Source of the DNA: Anadara kagoshimensis
Taxonomy: Eukaryota > Mollusca > Bivalvia > Arcoida > Arcidae
Direction: 5' to 3'
Assembly (NCBI GenBank): GCA_021292105.1
Contig: CM037869.1
Location: 50,217,234 to 50,281,233 of the forward strand
DNA length: 64,000 bases
Positions 47,101-54,489 of this stretch are shown here, piece after piece. Under the pieces are notes generated by a model, which had not been told where the DNA came from, searched no databases, and saw only the letters and a list, made by a program, of their open reading frames with translations. The stretch's first letter is position 1, and each line of letters begins with the position of its first letter. Made by a program: the position numbers and the translations under genes.

Positions 47101-49364
47101 ACTTTTACTGGTTTCCTTGGGTGGCCTTTATAGACAGGTTTTACTGTATTATAATCTTACAAACGACTTTTGATAATCACCATTTCATGTCATGTCCGAG
47201 GTTCGAATTCAGTTAATACATTTTGCATTATGAATGCACGACAAAACATTGCAATAAAACCAATACATATTTACAATTAATTTGTTTGCAATTAATTGGG
47301 CATATCCGAGGTCGTATAAAATTCATTTTATGTCACTTTGTAAATCTCAATAAAAGAAGAGATTTTTAAAAAAAATTGGGGCGAATTTGACGGTGAGAAA
47401 ACTGGAGGCGATTTTGAACGGGGTGACTTTGATTTGTTGAAAGTGGGGGCTAATTGACCGTGGGGCGAATTGACCTGATACCATACTGTTATTATTTTTT
47501 TTACTTAAGTTAGCGAAAATTTAAATTTTTATTTTTCAAAAACCAAAAAGGTTCCATTTAGGACAAAATCTCATCAAACTCGCATACGTCTTTAAACTTT
47601 TATTTTTCAAACACCAAAAACGGTCCATTTAGGACAAAGACCCCATCAAACCCGCCATACCTCTTTTATGTTATATTATACATCTGAAGTACATACCCAT
47701 TTCGGGCATCATCCAATCAAATTATTTGTTGTATTAATTACTGTATACCAGTACATACCTATTTCGGGCCTCATCCAATCAAATTACATGTTGTATGAAT
47801 TACATGTATACCAGTGCATGCCTATTTCGGGCCTCATCCAATCAAATTACATGTTGTATAAAAAAATGTATATCAGTATTTACCTATTTCGGGCCTCATC
47901 CAATCAAATTATATGTTGTATAAATTACATGTATACCAGTACATGCCTATTTCGGCCCTCATCCAATCAAATTACATGTTGTATAAATTACATGTATACC
48001 AGTACATGCCTATTTCGGGCCTCATCCAATCAAATTATATGTTGTATAAAATTAGATTATACCAGTACATACCCAGTTCGGTGTACGCGTTCCGAAATCA
48101 TCAATTAGTGTATTGCGGTAACAGCTGGCATTAGCTACAGCGACACCGTTCAACATCCATAAATCGCTAATGTACACATCACTTGGTCCATTTATTGACA
48201 GCAGTGTTTGGTACTCCTTGTCTACAACTATTAATATAAACAAACAAGTATTAAGATTGATAAAATGTTTCTTTTATATCGAGGCGTCAACAATTTCAGA
48301 TGAATTGACAACAAGCTTGGCAGAAGGTCAGTAGGCGTCGGTTACTTCCTAAGTTCCCTATGTCTTCAATTTTTAAATGCCGAGTGCTTTTCGGGAAAAA
48401 GTCCCGACCTATTATCAAGTCGTGGTCCAATTCGGACGGCTTTTGAACCCGGGACCTTCCACATGCATACGAAGCGATTCCCGACCTATTCCCAAGTCGT
48501 GGTCAAATTCGGACGGCTTTTAAAACTGGGACCTCCCACATACAAAGCGAGTCCCGACCTATTTTCAAGTCTTGGTCAAATCCGAACGGCTTTCGAACCC
48601 GGGACCTCCCGAATACGAAGCGAGTCCCGACCTATTATCAAGTCGTGGACAAATTCGGACGGCTTTCGAACCCGGGACCTCTTTCATACGAAGCGAGTCC
48701 CGACCTATTTTTAAGTCGTGGACAAATTCGGACGGCTTTCGAACCCGGGACCTCTCACATACGAAGCGAGTCCCGACCTATTTTTAAGTCGTGGACAAAT
48801 TCGGACGGCTTTCGAACCCGGGACCTCCATCATACGAAGCGAGTCCCGACCTATTTTTAAGTCGTGGACAAATTCGGACGGCTTTCGAACCTGGGACCTC
48901 TCACAAACGAAGCAAGCACTCTACCAACTGAGCTATAACAGTAGTAAATATTTAATAAAATAATTATTTAAAGTTAAGAAGAAAATCATCTGTAGAATAA
49001 GCCAAACATACTTTTGCTGTGCGTATTGTATACACAATAAGATGGGTGATTGGTTGAATGTTTGCTTACCGTCGCATCATCAATTAGGCAGCTATTCGAG
49101 ACGAGTATTATTTGATTATTCTATATTAATTAATCTATGAACACGTTCGTGTACATGCATGTGAAGTGAGAGAGTGCTGTATGGTCTGCCTTGTACTAGC
49201 ACGCACTCAGAGCGACTTTAACGTGCTAGCTCACAGAGTGAAAAATTCGGAAATTACATACACGCGAAAATTTGAACCTGCGAATTAAGTGCATTTACAG
49301 TATCCTTACCTGCTGTTGATCCTGGAACCGAACTAATAATATAAATCACCGCAAGAAGAAACAT
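29106..49364 (-). CDS. Type I membrane glycoprotein of unknown function, mollusc-type C-terminus
   Basis: Nine exons on the minus strand: 49310-49364, 48073-48227, 41846-42003, 38078-38208, 35751-35824, 34066-34200, 33272-33389, 30478-30537 and 29106-29425. All phases agree and total 1206 bases (401 residues plus stop). Residues 1-18 are a signal peptide (MFLLAVIYIISSVPGSTA). The ectodomain (19-365) has few cysteines, a CNC at 306-308, and at least seven N-glycosylation sequons. RKKSCAKDSRASS (351-363) precedes one membrane span (366-386) and a short basic tail. I recall this juxtamembrane pattern from uncharacterised molluscan surface proteins; no ectodomain family is recognised. The exon 6 acceptor is the least certain: one at 34214 fits worse in phase. 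Three of the eight introns start with tandem copies of their own splice donor. Function unknown; a cell-surface or adhesion role is only a guess. Confidence 0.74.
29630..29930 (+). mobile_element. tRNA-derived SINE
   Basis: ACGGTAACTCAGTCGTATGT head, GGTTCGTACCCCGGTCGTG B-box region, CCAAGACTTGAACATAGG body and AAGTGAAATATTCTTGACTG tail. It lies in the last intron of the membrane-protein gene, opposite strand. Confidence 0.78.
30868..32145. repeat. ~330-bp satellite-like array, four copies
   Basis: GCCCCGAGGATATCA recurs at 30868, 31187, 31521 and 31860. Units share AACTAAGGTATACTCCCTCA, GGTCCAAGCACTACTGAT and AACGGCCGTCTAGTG. Single copies are scattered in other introns in both orientations, so this is a dispersed repeat that locally became tandem. 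Confidence 0.88.
32640..33180. repeat. Degenerate tandem repeat, about 3.5 copies of ~150 bp
   Basis: Units with GTAACCGAATCTC or GTTATCGCATCTCGCTCTAA, ATTAGAGAGCTGTTTT, and CATATCTGATATA. Heavily diverged. In the intron between exons 7 and 8 of the membrane-protein gene. Confidence 0.65.
33719..34068 (-). repeat. 28-bp minisatellite repeating the exon 6 splice donor
   Basis: About 12 units. On the minus strand each begins GTGAGTCAC or GTGAGCAAC and runs AAAGTTTTGAAAGTTTTT. The unit touching exon 6 supplies its real donor (34065-34060). At least five further units keep a full GTGAGT. The array is thus a ladder of equivalent donors in the first 350 bases of the intron. Confidence 0.9.
34250..34455. 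mobile_element. MITE with TACTGTAAA termini and TTCGCG motifs
   Basis: From TACTGTAAAATTATTCATTT to AATAAGTTTACAGTA; inner TTTTCGCGGTGTATTAA and CGGAAATTACTCGAAATT are partly complementary. A relative lies at 36210-36420, and a more distant one may lie at 33440-33615. Confidence 0.68.
34900..35255. mobile_element. TIR element AAACAACATTGACCTGTCC, with a nested left end
   Basis: Two left ends, at about 34900 and 35005, share one right end at about 35213-35255, as if one copy inserted in another. A further single right-end copy (AAAGGTCAAGCGGACAG) is at 35344. Confidence 0.75.
36210..36420. mobile_element. MITE with TTCGCG motifs
   Basis: TACTGTAACGTTTTTATTTT to GAAATTAAATACGTTTAG. Shares ATATTGTGCTTATTG and the CGCGAAAATAAATACCGAGC block with 34250-34455. 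Confidence 0.65.
37465..37835 (+). mobile_element. tRNA-derived SINE, third family
   Basis: Head GCTGTGGCCTAATGGACAAA with GAGTTCGAGTCCCGCTCAGA as B box; body CAAGGCAGACCATACAACAC; tail GCTGATGCGATGTTAAGCAA and CACCAAACCA. A second full copy is at 44958-45345, a reversed partial at 49056-49240 and a tail fragment at 12545. Confidence 0.82.
37826..38102 (-). repeat. 102-bp tandem duplication carrying the exon 4 splice donor
   Basis: GACAGTGGATAAGGGTAAC (last exon 4 bases, plus-strand view) next to ACTTACAG (donor) occurs at 38072-38102 and again 102 bases lower. A third, decayed copy lies near 37826-37860. The 102-bp spacer has GGTATGTTTGTTGTTGATA. The copy away from the gene keeps the exon-like bases and a full GTAAGT donor. 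Confidence 0.85.
38330..38600. repeat. ATT microsatellite and dispersed GGTGGGGAATCA repeat
   Basis: (TTA)n at 38318-38348 followed by the small palindrome ATTCCCCACCACCGAAGGTGGGGAAT and further TTA/TTC tracts. Noncoding. Confidence 0.7.
38600..40430. other. Intron DNA without a recognised gene
   Basis: Intron 3 of the minus-strand membrane-protein gene. A plus-strand frame at 39764-39997 and the GC-richer stretch 39760-40160 stand out in composition but match no family I know. The inverse of a SINE tail is at about 40330-40370. Confidence 0.45.
40440..40682 (-). repeat. Reversed copy of the (CTGT)n / AGGTCA repeat
   Basis: Shares GATATGACCCGGACACGATT and the GACAGACAGGCAGACAGACA tract with 4098-4365. 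Confidence 0.65.
40831..41049. mobile_element. MITE with GTACAGACCTGTCGAAAG termini
   Basis: Left CAGTACAGACCTGTCGAAAG, right CTTTCGACAGGCCTGTACTG. 219 bp, noncoding (the minus-strand frame inside is chance). Relatives: 49569-50062 with an inner minisatellite, 62904-63091, and a decayed copy at 50088-50312; a left end also sits at 43970. Confidence 0.88.
41222..41500 (-). repeat. Reversed copy of the GAAGTGAGGCCGGGTGC repeat
   Basis: AGGCCCTCAAAAAGTTTTAT to GACATGGATTAGT; contains the inverse GCACCCGACCTCACTTCCCT. About 350 bases from exon 3 of the membrane-protein gene. Confidence 0.75.
42080..42340 (-). repeat. Reversed single copy of the ~330-bp repeat
   Basis: TTATACCAGTTTTTAATTTT to GCCTTCTGAGTTTGT, the inverse of the unit at 30868. 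In intron 2 of the membrane-protein gene. Confidence 0.75.
42735..42830 (+). mobile_element. SINE fragment
   Basis: ACCAGGTCTGACCCAAAACC, TGAAAGTGGGAAGTGACTGC and CCAAGCACTCGGCATTACGA match the SINE body at 6825. Confidence 0.65.
42850..43960. other. Intron 2 DNA, unassigned
   Basis: AT-rich. A minus-strand frame at 43119-43316 has protein-like composition (FDDGKLKLTEYLEMTNLDQM) and ends in a SINE-tail fragment. I know no family for it and see no splice sites that would add it in phase to the surrounding gene. Confidence 0.4.
43986..44196. mobile_element. MITE with AATTGACG..TCGCCGGCCATG termini
   Basis: Left AAATTGACGGATCGCCGGCC, right GGCCGGCGATACGTCAATT. AATGTTCCGACA and GTCGGAACAATAT are the inner inverse pair. 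211 bp. It sits next to a left end of the GTACAGACCTGTC family at 43970, and a fragment interrupts the LINE remnant at about 51230. Confidence 0.85.
44318..44779. repeat. 35-bp minisatellite, 13 copies
   Basis: Nearly identical units of exactly 35 bp (GCCGAGATATAGCTAACGAC, GGGCCGGTATAAGCT). Differences are mostly GCCGAG against GTCGAG. GC-richer than its surroundings. High identity implies recent expansion. Confidence 0.95.
44958..45345 (+). mobile_element. tRNA-derived SINE, third family
   Basis: CGCGGTGGCCTAATTGATAA head, GTGTTCAAGTCCTGCCCAGA B box, TACAAGGCAGACCATACAAC body, and GATGCGACGTTAAGCTACAT tail. Same family as 37465-37835; the tail has a short internal duplication around ATAGATTAAT. 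Confidence 0.82.
45480..45855. repeat. Degenerate array rich in GGAATTCCAG
   Basis: About nine copies of a ~45-bp unit, CTGGAATTCCAGTAAAATTT with GGTATGGATGGCA. The GGAATTCC core is a palindrome, so the array reads similarly on both strands. Confidence 0.85.
45860..47660. other. Intron 2 DNA with two GC-skewed repeats and a MITE
   Basis: 46425-46590 and 47375-47495 are related G-rich repeats (GGGGCGAATTGACCTGATAC). 46968-47150 is a palindromic MITE of the CCTGTCTATAAAGGCC family. No exon recognised. Confidence 0.6.
47688..48072 (-). repeat. 63-bp minisatellite repeating the exon 2 splice donor
   Basis: Six units of about 63 bp continue from exon 2 into the intron. Read on the minus strand, each unit starts CCGAAATAG followed by GTATGTACTGG, GCATGTACTGG or a close variant, matching the real border GAACTGG/GTATGTACTGG at 48073/48072. 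The remainder is TTTGATTGGATGAGGCCC. The long plus-strand frame (47668-48108) is repeat translation. Confidence 0.9.
48400..48905 (-). repeat. 73-bp tandem amplification of a SINE head
   Basis: About seven 73-bp units with CGAGTCCCGACCTATT, GTGGACAAATTCGGACGGCT and GAACCCGGGACCTC. The last unit runs into CTACCAACTGAGCTATAAC, the inverse of a tRNA-like A box (TAGCTCAGTTGGTAG). The unit therefore covers the B-box region and part of the body of a minus-strand SINE (48280-48945). The open plus-strand frames are repeat translation. Confidence 0.85.
49056..49240 (-). mobile_element. SINE fragment, third family, reversed
   Basis: Inverse tail GGTTGAATGTTTGCTTACCG, then GTATGGTCTGCCTTGTACTA and GACTTTAACGTGCTAGCTCA. 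The head is missing. Confidence 0.72.
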
Positions 49365-49568
49365 TATAACAACTGTCCAAACTCTCCTCAAAACCAGTAT
49401 TCAGACATGCTCTGACTAACATACACTTAATCCTAAAGAAATTTACCGACTTCAAACACAAGACAAACTAGATCCGTATTCCCCATTGTTAAAACCCAAA
49501 TGTGAAGCTTTGATCTTTTTAATTGGTAATATACACTAGGTAGTATTGGTTACGGCTGCTAATATTCG

Positions 49569-50062
49569 GTACAGACCTGTCGAAAGTTTAACGCTAGACT
49601 AATGAAAAAGTAGCGAATCGGCAGCTCATCTCGGCCCCTCGTTAAATACCTATATATATCTCTACAACTGCTGTATATCTGTCGGCAGCTTTTCGGTCAC
49701 TTGCCAACCATATCTAGGTCAGTCACTAACCATCCATATCTAGGCCAGTCACTAACCATCCATATCTAGGTCAGTCACTAACCATCCATATCTAGGCCAG
49801 TCACTAACCATCCATATCTAGGTCAGTCACTAACCATCCATATCTAGGTCAGTCACTAACCACCATATCTAGGTCAGTCACTAACCATCCATATCTAGGT
49901 CAGTCATTAACCATCCATATCTAGGCCAGTCACTAACCATCCATATCTAGGCCAGCCATCCATATCTAGGCTAGTCACTAACTATCCATATCTAGTCCAC
50001 TCGGAAGCCAATCTTCGACTTCGTTTCTTTAGGTCAGTGTTAAACTTTCGACAGGTCTGTAC
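49569..50062. mobile_element. MITE GTACAGACCTGTCGAAAG with inner 26-bp minisatellite
   Basis: Ends GTACAGACCTGTCGAAAGTT and AACTTTCGACAGGTCTGTAC. The interior (about 49700-50000) is roughly eleven units of CCATATCTAGGTCAGTCACT plus AACCAT. Compared with the 219-bp copy at 40831, the added length is nearly all tandem repeat. Confidence 0.9.
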
Positions 50063-50087
50063 TGTAGTACTGTAGATTGTACCGTAT

Positions 50088-50312
50088 ACAGGCCATTCAA
50101 AAGGCTAAGACTAATCTAACAAATACATGCTGAATCGGTACCTCATTTCAGCCCCTCTTTAGCCATATATCGATAGCTGCTTTCTATGTCTTAGCAGTTT
50201 TTTCAGCTACTAGTTATCAACATTTCAGCCATTTTGCCGCCAAATTTTAACTCCTTTTATTTTATTTTTTTTAGTTCAGCTCAGTGATAAATTCTCGCCA
50301 GGGTTGTAATGT
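50088..50312. mobile_element. Decayed copy of the same MITE
   Basis: ACAGGCCATTCAAAAGGCTA at the left, GATAAATTCTCGCCAGGGTT at the right; body matches (AATCGGTACCTCATTTCAGC). Confidence 0.55.
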
Positions 50313-50589
50313 ATAGCAATTTTTTCAAAAGTTTTTGTGTAAATAAAATTTTCAATATTTATACTGTATCAATATTTGCCATTATTTCTCTAATAAATAA
50401 TTTAAAGGGATTTTAGTATTTAGTAATGATCCCTAAATAATCGATAATTAGTACTTAAACAGGTATGTGACTGTTTCTGAACTACTCACCACTACCAATC
50501 TTTTCCAGAATTTTAGTTTATTCATTAAAATAAAAAGTGAGATCAATTAAAAAATTGATTTAATTTAAAAAATAAAACAGATATATACT

Positions 50590-50745
50590 CCAAAGATGAG
50601 ATTAATGAGAGATTAATAGAATCTGTCACACCTGGTGTTGTTAGAGTTCTTAATATATATTTGGTCCAGAACGAAGGTTGTCGAGTTCTGAACCAAATAT
50701 ATTAGAACAAGGGTTGAGATTTTCTTATCTGGCACTTTAAGTAGT
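50590..50745. repeat. Imperfect foldback repeat
   Basis: TTAATATATATTTGGTCCAG pairs with CTGAACCAAATATATTAGAA, and outer AGAATCTGTCA is echoed by TGATTGATTCTATTCT. Layout resembles 10071-10225. Confidence 0.6.
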
Positions 50746-50829
50746 GATTGATTCTATTCTTGCATCAGAAAGTACATTTTTTCAATTTAAAATAAATTCC
50801 AACTTATCGATACACTTCTGATTTTGTTG

Positions 50830-51530
50830 ATAAAATTTTGCGGGAAAAACAGCGTGTAGACTATCTTGCACAGGGGGGTTACAAGATGGAGACGTCTTGC
50901 ATCTCTCTTGTTATGGATTTTTCTATCAGGGGTGCAAGAATTAATCATATAGCACAGCAGTCTGAAGACAAAAACTATTCTGTAATTGACTCATTGAGAG
51001 AAAAAAATTCTGGTTTAAAAAGAGAAATTAAATATTTTAGACCGTAAAGTTAATGTAGCGAAATTTTTGAACTGAAAGGTTGCCCCATGAGAGGCAGTAT
51101 CCTATGTTGAAAATCAGATAGATTATTTACACAAACTTATAATAAGAACACCTAGACGTTGAAATAGAATTTGTGAATAAACATCGCAATGGTCCAAATA
51201 AAACAGGAAAACCGCAGTCAATTGACATACAATGTATCTCCGGCCACGCCCACAATGTTCCGACACTGGCCGCCATCAGGTTACCAAAGCAGCGTCACGG
51301 CAACTAATGACGTTCTAGTGTCAGTAACGTCATTAAACCGCACAATTCAGGCCGAGTTTTCATTCTATTTGCGTATATTTCAAGCATGTCGACCCTTTGT
51401 CGGATGTCACTAATCGCATTGTAAAAGCTTGTTTTCAACAACGGGAAAGTACATCACGAAAAAAGTACCTATAGTTACAGCCGAAGACATCCTGCCAACT
51501 GAAAATGAACTTAGGACTAAAAAACATTAA
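50830..51530 (+). pseudogene. Remnant of LINE ORF1, interrupted by a MITE
   Basis: Blocks match the ORF1 at 310-1272 in order but in shifting frames: INHIAQQSEDKNYSVIDSLR with GLKREI; VNKHRNGP-NKTGKPQSI near 51173-51225; then IIFNNGKVHHEKVPIVTAED near 51430-51495. A 200-bp MITE fragment (about 51228-51430) splits it. Stops and frameshifts show it is dead. No IMPACT-like part is seen downstream, so the fragment is truncated there. Confidence 0.82.
51228..51432. mobile_element. MITE fragment inside LINE remnant
   Basis: GTATCTCCGGCCACGCCCAC, AATGTTCCGACACTGGCCGC and CAAAGCAGCGTCACGGCAAC match the inverse of 43986-44196. The right terminus is decayed. Confidence 0.75.
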
Positions 51531-51702
51531 CAGTCTAAATTTCTGTTATGTGTTACAGATCAAGTTCATCTTTCATTCTACCTCACTGAGATTTGCGTTT
51601 TTACGTTAATGGTAACACTTGATTTCGTCCAATGTGTGGAAGAGTGGGGTATGTGAGGTCGCTCACAATTTTTTTCTACTCCATATTTGCTGATATTTAT
51701 AA

Positions 51703-51756
<54 letters not shown>
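51703..51756 (+). repeat. (CT)n microsatellite
   Basis: About 26 CT dinucleotides with one TT interruption near 51720. The Arg/Glu-rich minus-strand frame across it is not a gene. Confidence 0.95.
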
Positions 51757-51904
51757 GTTGCATTTACAATATTTATTATAAATATCGTTATTAAAGTCAA
51801 TGGACTGCATTTTTTAAATTTTTTTATTTTCTTCAGTCTGTTAAATAGTACGTCTGTAATCATATATGATATTTTGTGCTCCCTATTTAGCAAACCTTTA
51901 AGCC

Positions 51905-53048
51905 CAATGCGCCAGAAACAGGTCATAGTGTGATACCGCCAGAGACAGGTCATAGTGTGGATCCACCAGAGACAGGTCATAGTGTGATTCCGCCAGAGAC
52001 AGGTCATAGTGTGATTCCGCCAGAGACAGGTCATAGTGTGATTCCGCCAGACAGGTCATATAGGTGTGATTCCGCCAGACAGGTCATAGTGTGATTCCGC
52101 CAGACATGTCATAGTATGATTCCGCCAGACAGGTCATAGTGTGATTCCGCCAGAGACAGGTCATAGTGTGATTCCGCCAGAAACAGGTCATTGTGTGATT
52201 CCGCCAGAGACAGGTAATAGTGTGATTCCGCCAGAAACAGGTCACAGTGTGATACCACCAGAGACAGATCATAGTGTGATTCCGCCAGACTAGTCATAGT
52301 GTGATTCCGCCAGAGACAGGTCATAGTGTGATTCCGCCAGAGACAGGTCATAGTGCGATTCCGCCAGACTAGTCATAGTGTGATTCCGCCAGAGACAGGT
52401 CATAGTGTGATACCGCCGGAGACAGGTCATAGTGTGATACCACCAGAGACAGGTCATAGTGTGATTCCGCCAGACTAGTCATAGTGTGATACCGCCAGAG
52501 ATAGGTCATATTGTGATTCCGCCAGAGACAGGTCATAGTGTGATTCCGCCAGAGACTGGTCATAATTTGATTCGCCAGAGACAGACCATAGTGTGATTCC
52601 GCCAGAGACAGGTCATAATGTGATTCCGCCAGACAGGTCATAGTGTGATTCCGCTAGACAGGTCATAGTGTGATACCACTAGAGACAGATCATAGTGTGA
52701 TACCGCCAGAGACAGGTCACAGTGTGATTCCGCCAGAGACAGGTCATAGTGTGATTCCGCCAGACAGGCCATAGTGCGATTCCGCCAGAGACAGGTCATA
52801 GTGTGATACCGCCAGAGACAGGTCATAATGTGATACCGCCAGAGACAGATCATAGTGTGATACCGCCAGAGACAGGTCATAATGTGATACCGCCAGAGAC
52901 AGATCATAGTGTGATACCGCCAGAGACAGGTCATAGTATGATTTCGCCAGACACGTCATAGTGTGATTCTGCCAGAGACAGGTCATAGTGTGATTCCGCC
53001 AGAAACAGGTCATAATGGGATTCTGCCAGAGACAGGTCATAGTGTGAT
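51905..53048. repeat. 27-bp minisatellite, about 42 copies
   Basis: Units GCCAGAGACAGGTCATAGTG plus TGATTCC, some shortened by loss of AGAGA. Because 27 is a multiple of three the minus strand stays open over hundreds of bases and reads as nine-residue repeats (MTCLWRNHT). There is no unique sequence, start context or signal peptide, so I treat it as noncoding. Confidence 0.93.
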
Positions 53049-53049
53049 A

Positions 53050-53824
53050 ACTTCTTAACCTTTTTTATTTTCAGTTTATTATACAGAAGTGTTCAAAACG
53101 ATTCAAAACAGTTTTATTATGTTCCGAATCCTTAACTTATTATTATGAACTTGCATGGCGATGAGTGTCTAGTTGCCTGCTGCGAAATGCACTTATAGGT
53201 GTCTATTGAAGATTGCATTTTGACCGACTAGATAAAAACGGATATGATAAGCAATTTGGCGAGTTCCAAATTTTTTAGTGATGGTTCTCATTCTTTAGCC
53301 ATTGGTCAGAATCTTTTATATTGTTCTTTTTATTTATATACGCATCTAAAAAACCAACCCGCACACAAACACACATGAAGTCTTCTGATCAGTCTGTGTT
53401 GTGACACACACAACTGTCCATTTTCCCATGATCTGTACAAAGGTTACACGTTTTTAAGACTTTCGATAAACATACAAACTCCAATGTCGATTCAACGTCA
53501 TACGAAACTCCGAGAGTATCGATTCGGTAATTAGATGAATGCCCCACTTATATCAATACTTCACCAGCTATATAGCTGTATGCGAAGTGACAGAAAGTTT
53601 GACCAATGGATTGCACTGAAATGAGGGTTAACGTTCTTTTATGTTCTACACCCGCGTCGACATTAGGCGTTGGTTTTTAGGTCTTAGCCAAATTACCCTG
53701 TCTGAGTTCGGACACGCGATCTTCCAAACCCGGAATGAATTCATTCCATTTAAAAAACCAAATAAACTATATAATGGAAACAGAAGCCAATTCTTCGTTA
53801 AATAAAATTGTTGTTCACATTAAA
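53050..53824. other. Unassigned DNA
   Basis: No exon or known repeat recognised, apart from a possible decayed SINE at about 53530-53720 (CACCAGCTATATAGCTG, TTTTTAGGTCTTAGCC). Confidence 0.45.
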
Positions 53825-53832
53825 AATGCATT

Positions 53833-54477
53833 GTTACGCCACATAGCGGTGTTGCCGCATAAACGTGTTCCAACACCTCTATGTGGGGAATTTCAACGCA
53901 TATAGAGAACGCTTTAATGTGGCAAAAAGGCTACATTCCGCCGCATAAAGAAACATTTACTATCATCACCTACACCTACACCCCCATCATCATTAACACC
54001 TTCATTAAAAAACCACAACCATCACTATCATCGTGATGATCATCATTATCGTTATCATTATTATTATTAAAAGCAATGCTCGAAATTCTGCAAAAATCAC
54101 AATTTAACCATCATCAACATTACAGTCACCATCGCTTGCCGTCGTCGCCCTCTCATCGTCCCCGTCCACATCCTCCACCTCCTTCAATTATTATTACTAT
54201 TATCAACAACAGCATAAATTATCAATTGTCATCGTCATAATTAATGTCACCACCACCGTATTTGTCTAGATATTAGATCTTTTTTAAAATTCATACTAAG
54301 TTATTAAAATTAGTCCTCTTTATGCGTGGAAAAAGGCAGCCTCGCGCCGCATATAAGCAACACATCTTTATGCGTTGAACGCCGCCGCATAAACGTGGCC
54401 GACCTCTTTATGCGTTGAAATTCCCCGCATAGACGTGTTGGGCGCGTTTATGCGACAACACCGCTATGTGGCGTTAC
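53833..54477. mobile_element. 645-bp non-autonomous DNA transposon with 8-bp target duplication
   Basis: Flanked by AATGCATT on both sides (53825-53832 and 54478-54485). Terminal inverted repeats begin GTTACGCCACATAGCGGTGT and GTAACGCCACATAGCGGTGT and extend with mismatches for about 80 bases. CGCATAAA(G/C) is repeated within the ends. The centre is an ATC-rich microsatellite with no coding capacity. An 8-bp duplication suggests hAT-type mobilisation in trans; the TIRs alone cannot prove it. Confidence 0.88.
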
Positions 54478-54489
54478 AATGCATTCATA

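Noticed and set aside
47668-48108. 146-residue plus-strand frame
   Set aside because: Translation of the 63-bp donor-bearing minisatellite, opposite to the real exon 2.
48463-48963. Overlapping repetitive plus-strand frames resembling a tandem-repeat protein
   Set aside because: 73-bp SINE-derived array; three frames show the same peptide because the period is not a multiple of three.
51753-53040. Several minus-strand open frames of 60-98 residues
   Set aside because: They translate a 27-bp minisatellite into nine-residue repeats. Openness follows from a period divisible by three.
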